A stretch of 64,000 bases of DNA from positions 1 to 64,000 of the forward strand of contig CACVBU010000260.1 of NCBI GenBank assembly GCA_902728285.1. Reading direction: 5' to 3'. The notes beneath the pieces were generated by a model that ran no database searches, was not told the DNA's origin, and was given only the letters and a program-made list of their open reading frames with translations. The position numbers and the translations under genes were made by a program. Below, one piece after another: positions 60,233 through 64,000 of the stretch (position 1 is its first letter; every line of letters begins with the position of its first letter). The stretch is from Clytia hemisphaerica (taxonomy: Eukaryota > Cnidaria > Hydrozoa > Leptothecata > Clytiidae).

Positions 60233-60574
60233 TACCTTAAGGGTATTAATTTTCGCGGTAACTTATTTTCGCGAGACAATTTTTTCGCGAAATAATTTAA
60301 TTTTCGCGGGACTTATTTTCGCGAAGACGGGAATTCTAAATTTTCGCGAGGATAAAATTTCGCGAATCAGCCCCTTTTTAACCGAATTTCTTTCATTTTC
60401 CTAGGGGTTCAGGCAAAAATCATGATTTTAAATTTTTCGCGAGGATTATATTTTGCGAATTTCGCGAATCCACAGGTTTTTAAAATTTTCGCGGGGATTA
60501 TATTTCGCGAATTTCGGAAAAACTCGCGAAATTCGCGAAATATAATCCCCGCGAAAATTAATACCCTTAAGGTA
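60233..60574. mobile_element. TA-flanked ccttaaggg MITE
   Basis: Ends ta-ccttaagggtattaatttt and the inverse aaaattaatacccttaagg-ta. The interior repeats ttttcgcgag, atttcgcgaa and gattatatttcgcgaa words, some inverted. Same termini as the elements at 3.3 and 56.4 kb but a different interior wording. Confidence 0.82.
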
Positions 60575-61859
60575 TATTATAATGTCACATTTACTGTAAT
60601 ATTTTAAAACTACAGAATCAAAACAATGACGAGAAAGACTACATTTTATTACTATAAACTACACATCAGGTGTGCTATTGTTTTAAGGACTTCATGATTG
60701 AAATAGGGTCTTTTTTCACAGGATACCTTTGTTGAAAAATTCTAGAAGGATCTTTTAAAAATCATCAAATTATTTTCAGTTTAAAAACCCTGTATGAAAT
60801 ATTCTGTGTTACCCTTTTTTTTAAATACCACTGTATTACCCCTATAAGTCCATGCTACGATGCTACTCTTACAGTTTTAGTTTTTAGTTTTTGTTATTTT
60901 ACCTTGTGAAAAGTTGTATTGAGCAGATATCTTTATACTTTTTCCAGGAAGATTTTTTGAAGCTACTACAAAAGTATTACAAAATCGAGTACAAATGACT
61001 TTTTGTCTTCTAATTTTCAAACATCCTCTTCTTTGGCATTATTTTTATGACTCACTAATAAATTCTAGGTAAAATGTAAGGTCTTATTAGTTTATTGCGG
61101 AACGACCGTTTTGAGGGTCGATTTCTTGTACATTTTGAGATTTCTTCGCTTTGCGAAAACAGAACGCTCGTTCCGCAACCCCTTTTATGTTGATTTTTTT
61201 TTTACGACGACGGTTACCCGTCCGCCATCTTTGTTGTTGTTGTTATCATGTTAACATACAAACACAAAACAAAACACGAAGTCCCAGACTTGTGACTTTC
61301 GACGTGTTTAAGGGCCCACACTCAGTCGCCTGACCAGCAGCTTCCAAATAAATAACAAACAACAGACAGACACTACAACGAAATACAGTACAAAAGGGCA
61401 ATAAGATTATTGTAATAACAACCCCACATACACTACAGGTGAAAAACCATTTGTCGCAAACAACCTCTCACACAAAGATTGAAAAATACAGAATCAAAAG
61501 TTGGGAAAGAACCCGGTTCGGCGTCGGCACGACCGCACGGGGAAAGGGAAAGTAGGAAATAATAATATATTCAGTCAAGAAGTATAAAACCTTCAACTAC
61601 TCAAAATGGAAACAATAAAGACAAAACTCACAAAACAAAAAGACAATATAAATACAACAAACATCTAGAATGAACATTCACAGAAAATCAATCAGGTTGG
61701 AATTGAATAGGAAAATATAATGACATAGAAATCCACCAATGCAACACTAGTGATCTAAAGTGACTACAATAGTCAATAATCATGCCCAACAACCCACCCA
61801 TCAGGAAGAATCGGAAAACCAAATTCACTAACCGATCACCTAAACGAATTCATCAGAAC
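60575..61859. other. No gene seen; one hairpin
   Basis: At 61094-61178 ttgcggaacgaccgtt recurs imperfectly inverted as acgctcgttccgcaa around a G+C-richer loop. Related gcggaacg words occur near 41957, 42732 and 58787. From about 61380 the base composition shifts (C-rich plus strand), marking the 5' side of the retroelement that follows. Confidence 0.5.
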
Positions 61860-64000
61860 ATTTAACTTAACACTATAGATATTACAAATGGTACCGGCCC
61901 ATCATACACTTATCACCATGCTACGCTACCAAACCAGTCTTATATCGATCATATACTGGTATCGAATAACATCCTAGATAAAATAACAAACATCAACATA
62001 CTACCTCAATACTAGCGACCACCTACCCATAGCTTGTAACATGAAAACTGACTTCTCACCAAGCTTCAATTACGAAATAAATGACCCAAACGCCATTTCA
62101 AACTACCTATGGAAAAATGACATTTTTGTAAATAATTTCAAAGAAACTGTATCAAAGCACCTATACCGCTCCAAAAACTCAAACATCACCGAAGAGATAA
62201 CACATCTACATAACACATTAAACAACTGTGCTATTGAAACTTACAATAACCTTAAGCTCTCTGACTTCCATTTCATTAAGACAAAACCATGGTGGAACAC
62301 AGAACTTACAAAGAAAAGGAAAATTTTACAAAAGTGCTTTAATGATTGGAGAGACCGTAACTTTATCAGAGAACCATCAGACATCTCATATAATCGATAT
62401 CTTCTTGCACGGAAGGACTTTCGCTCATCATCAAAAAGGTGCAAAAACCAAGCAACTACGGATCACTTCATCAATGTAGAGAAAATTAAAACTTTCAAAC
62501 CACGTTCATATTGGAAACAAATTCGACTCCACAATTCAAAGGATGACAAATTATACACCATCAACAACAAATCAGACGTAAACGATATCGACCAAGAGTT
62601 CAGTTCCCACTTTGATAACCTTCTGAACACACCCAGAACTGAAAACATCGATAACACAATTTCCAACAAAAAACTTCATGAGCTGCTAGCAGACCTTGAA
62701 AAGAACAAAACCTCCGACTTCTACGTATCAGCTACTGATGTTGAAGAAGCAATCATGAGTTTGAATAAAAACAAAACATCCGATCCTTTCAATATCAAAG
62801 CAGAACACTTCATTCACATCATCAACGACATTCTCAATACATCCAATCTACCACCGGCATTATCAACATCGATCATCGTCCCAATTATGAAATCAAGCAA
62901 AAAACCAATCCAAGATCCAAACAACTACCGTGGAATCAGCGTGATCCCAATACTCACTAAAATCATGGAGAAACTAATCATAAACAAATGTCCCTCACTG
63001 AAAAACCACAAAAACTCTCAATTTGGATTTACATCTGACGCGTCTACCGTCCATGCGGAGCTTCTCATCAGAGACACTATCTCGTATTACAATGCCAAAA
63101 ACACACCAGTATATATATGCAGTCTTGATGCTGAAAAAGCCTTCGATTGCTGCAACTGGCTACTCCTATTTGAAAAACTGAAAAGCAAAAACCTTTTGCC
63201 TGAAATTGTTTTGAAATTTCTAATCAAACTTTACGTCAACAGTGAAGCAGCCACAAGATATAGGAGTAACACCTCTCATCCCTTCGATCTTTCACAAGGA
63301 GTTCGACAGGGATCGCTCCTCTCACCATATCTCTACAACATTTATACTGAGGATTTAATTGATATTGTACAGGATCTAAACCTTGGAACCTACCTACCTG
63401 GAAACATAAACACCTTTATTATTGTATTCGCGGATGATATAATCCTACTCAGCCCAACCCTAAGCTAACTTCAAAAGATGGTCGACACATGTACAGATTT
63501 TGGATTTCAGAACGAAATCAAATTCAACTATCAAAAACCCAATTTCTCATTTCAGGGAAATCACCGATCGAACACCCCAAACTGTCCCTCAATCACAAAG
63601 AAATCCATACCAAGTCACAACTTAAACACTTAGGCTTCAACTGGCAGATGTTCAAAGACAAACTATCGCTAAGATACCACCAAAACTCACGCATTTCTGA
63701 ACTCTGGGCAACTACAGCACCTCTCACCTCTTGTGGTATCAGGAAAATGCACCCAGCAACGATTGCAACAACCTTTCGATCAATTGTCGTTCCCAAAGTT
63801 CTCTACGGCATAGAGATTACAGACTGTACAAATAGTTTCATTGAAAACATAAGCAGACAGTGTCGCTCAGCACTAAAGCATCTCCTCAACCTATCGAAAC
63901 ATGGTAGCAATGATCTAATCAAATACTTCAACCTAGACTCGATCTCAAATGAAATTACCAACCGCCAAATCAACTTGGTACAGCAACTTATGAGAAACCC
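61860..64000 (+). pseudogene. APE-type non-LTR retrotransposon, runs off the window
   Basis: The endonuclease tail (YTYHHATLPNQSYIDHILVS, about 61895-61955) precedes a frameshift near 62010, and the SDHLPIACNM box joins in frame to the long frame 62041-63468. That frame carries a linker, then reverse transcriptase: EEAIMSLNKNKTSDPFNIKA (about 62740), NNYRGISVIPILTKIMEKL (about 62920), YICSLDAEKAFDCCN (Asp, about 63115), SQGVRQGSLLSPYLYNIY (about 63295) and VFADDIILLSP (Asp pair, about 63425). TAA at 63466 is followed in the same frame by homologous sequence. A one-base frameshift near 63530 then leads to KHLGFNW, VVPKVLYGIEI and onward, open to base 64000. Three lesions mark it as inactive. 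Confidence 0.88.

Noticed and set aside
1..64000. tRNA, rRNA or other structured RNA genes
   Set aside because: No A/B-box pair with a cloverleaf, and no rRNA-like block, was recognised by eye; a covariance-model scan would be needed to exclude short ones.

Overview
This is animal nuclear DNA, A+T-rich by eye (about two thirds), with spliced genes, GT-AG introns, TATA boxes and a dense load of decayed transposable elements. No operons, ribosome binding sites or other prokaryotic signs are present. THAP, PHD, MADF-like, SWIM and YqaJ domains, RNase H-like transposase relatives, a DUF6570-like Helitron fragment and APE-type non-LTR retroelements all fit an invertebrate. An early-branching one such as a cnidarian or sponge is my guess from overall character; no single gene proves it.

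Layout. 0-8 kb: an inverted-repeat element, a SAP-like exon, two MITEs and a decayed minus-strand RNase H-like (DUF7869-like) gene. 8-18 kb: mostly non-coding, with clusters of short repeated motifs, tandem repeats, a reverse-transcriptase remnant and a MADF-like fragment. 18.8-23.3 kb: a whole but mutated ISL2EU-type DNA transposon with 53-bp terminal inverted repeats, a THAP/DDE transposase on plus and a SAP-SWIM-YqaJ-PHD nuclease on minus. 24-27 kb: an unknown ORF, a Harbinger transposase C-terminus and a DUF6570-like Helitron remnant. 28.3-33.4 kb: two foldback elements, one of 4.2 kb with arms near 1 kb. 33.6-37.9 kb: exon-like pieces, including a coiled-coil/PHD gene, and a broken paralogue of the 44 kb gene. 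39.3-43.2 kb: a reverse-transcriptase fragment between inverted GC-rich repeats, followed by a 778-bp tandem duplication. 57.6-58.7 kb: the matching endonuclease half. 61.9 kb to the end: another non-LTR element running off the window.

The only intact multi-exon genes are a head-to-head pair at 44.0-55.7 kb, separated by 404 bp that holds a TATA box for each direction and CRE-like sites. The minus gene (four exons, 637 residues) has a small N-terminal module like those of invertebrate BEN-type proteins, a lysine/alanine/proline-rich histone-H1-like tract, hexapeptide repeats and a conserved C-terminal domain. The plus gene (three exons, 564 residues) is an uncharacterised RNase H-like protein with an apparent Asp triad. 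Open frames, matching intron phases and the shared promoter suggest both are expressed, either as host genes or as the two genes of an undescribed mobile element. This pair is the best candidate here for something new.

A second theme is a set of 200-560-bp clusters, each built from many copies of its own short motif, often within terminal inverted repeats and flanked by TA. One of them interrupts the 4 kb pseudogene cleanly, which fixes its boundaries and its TA target duplication.
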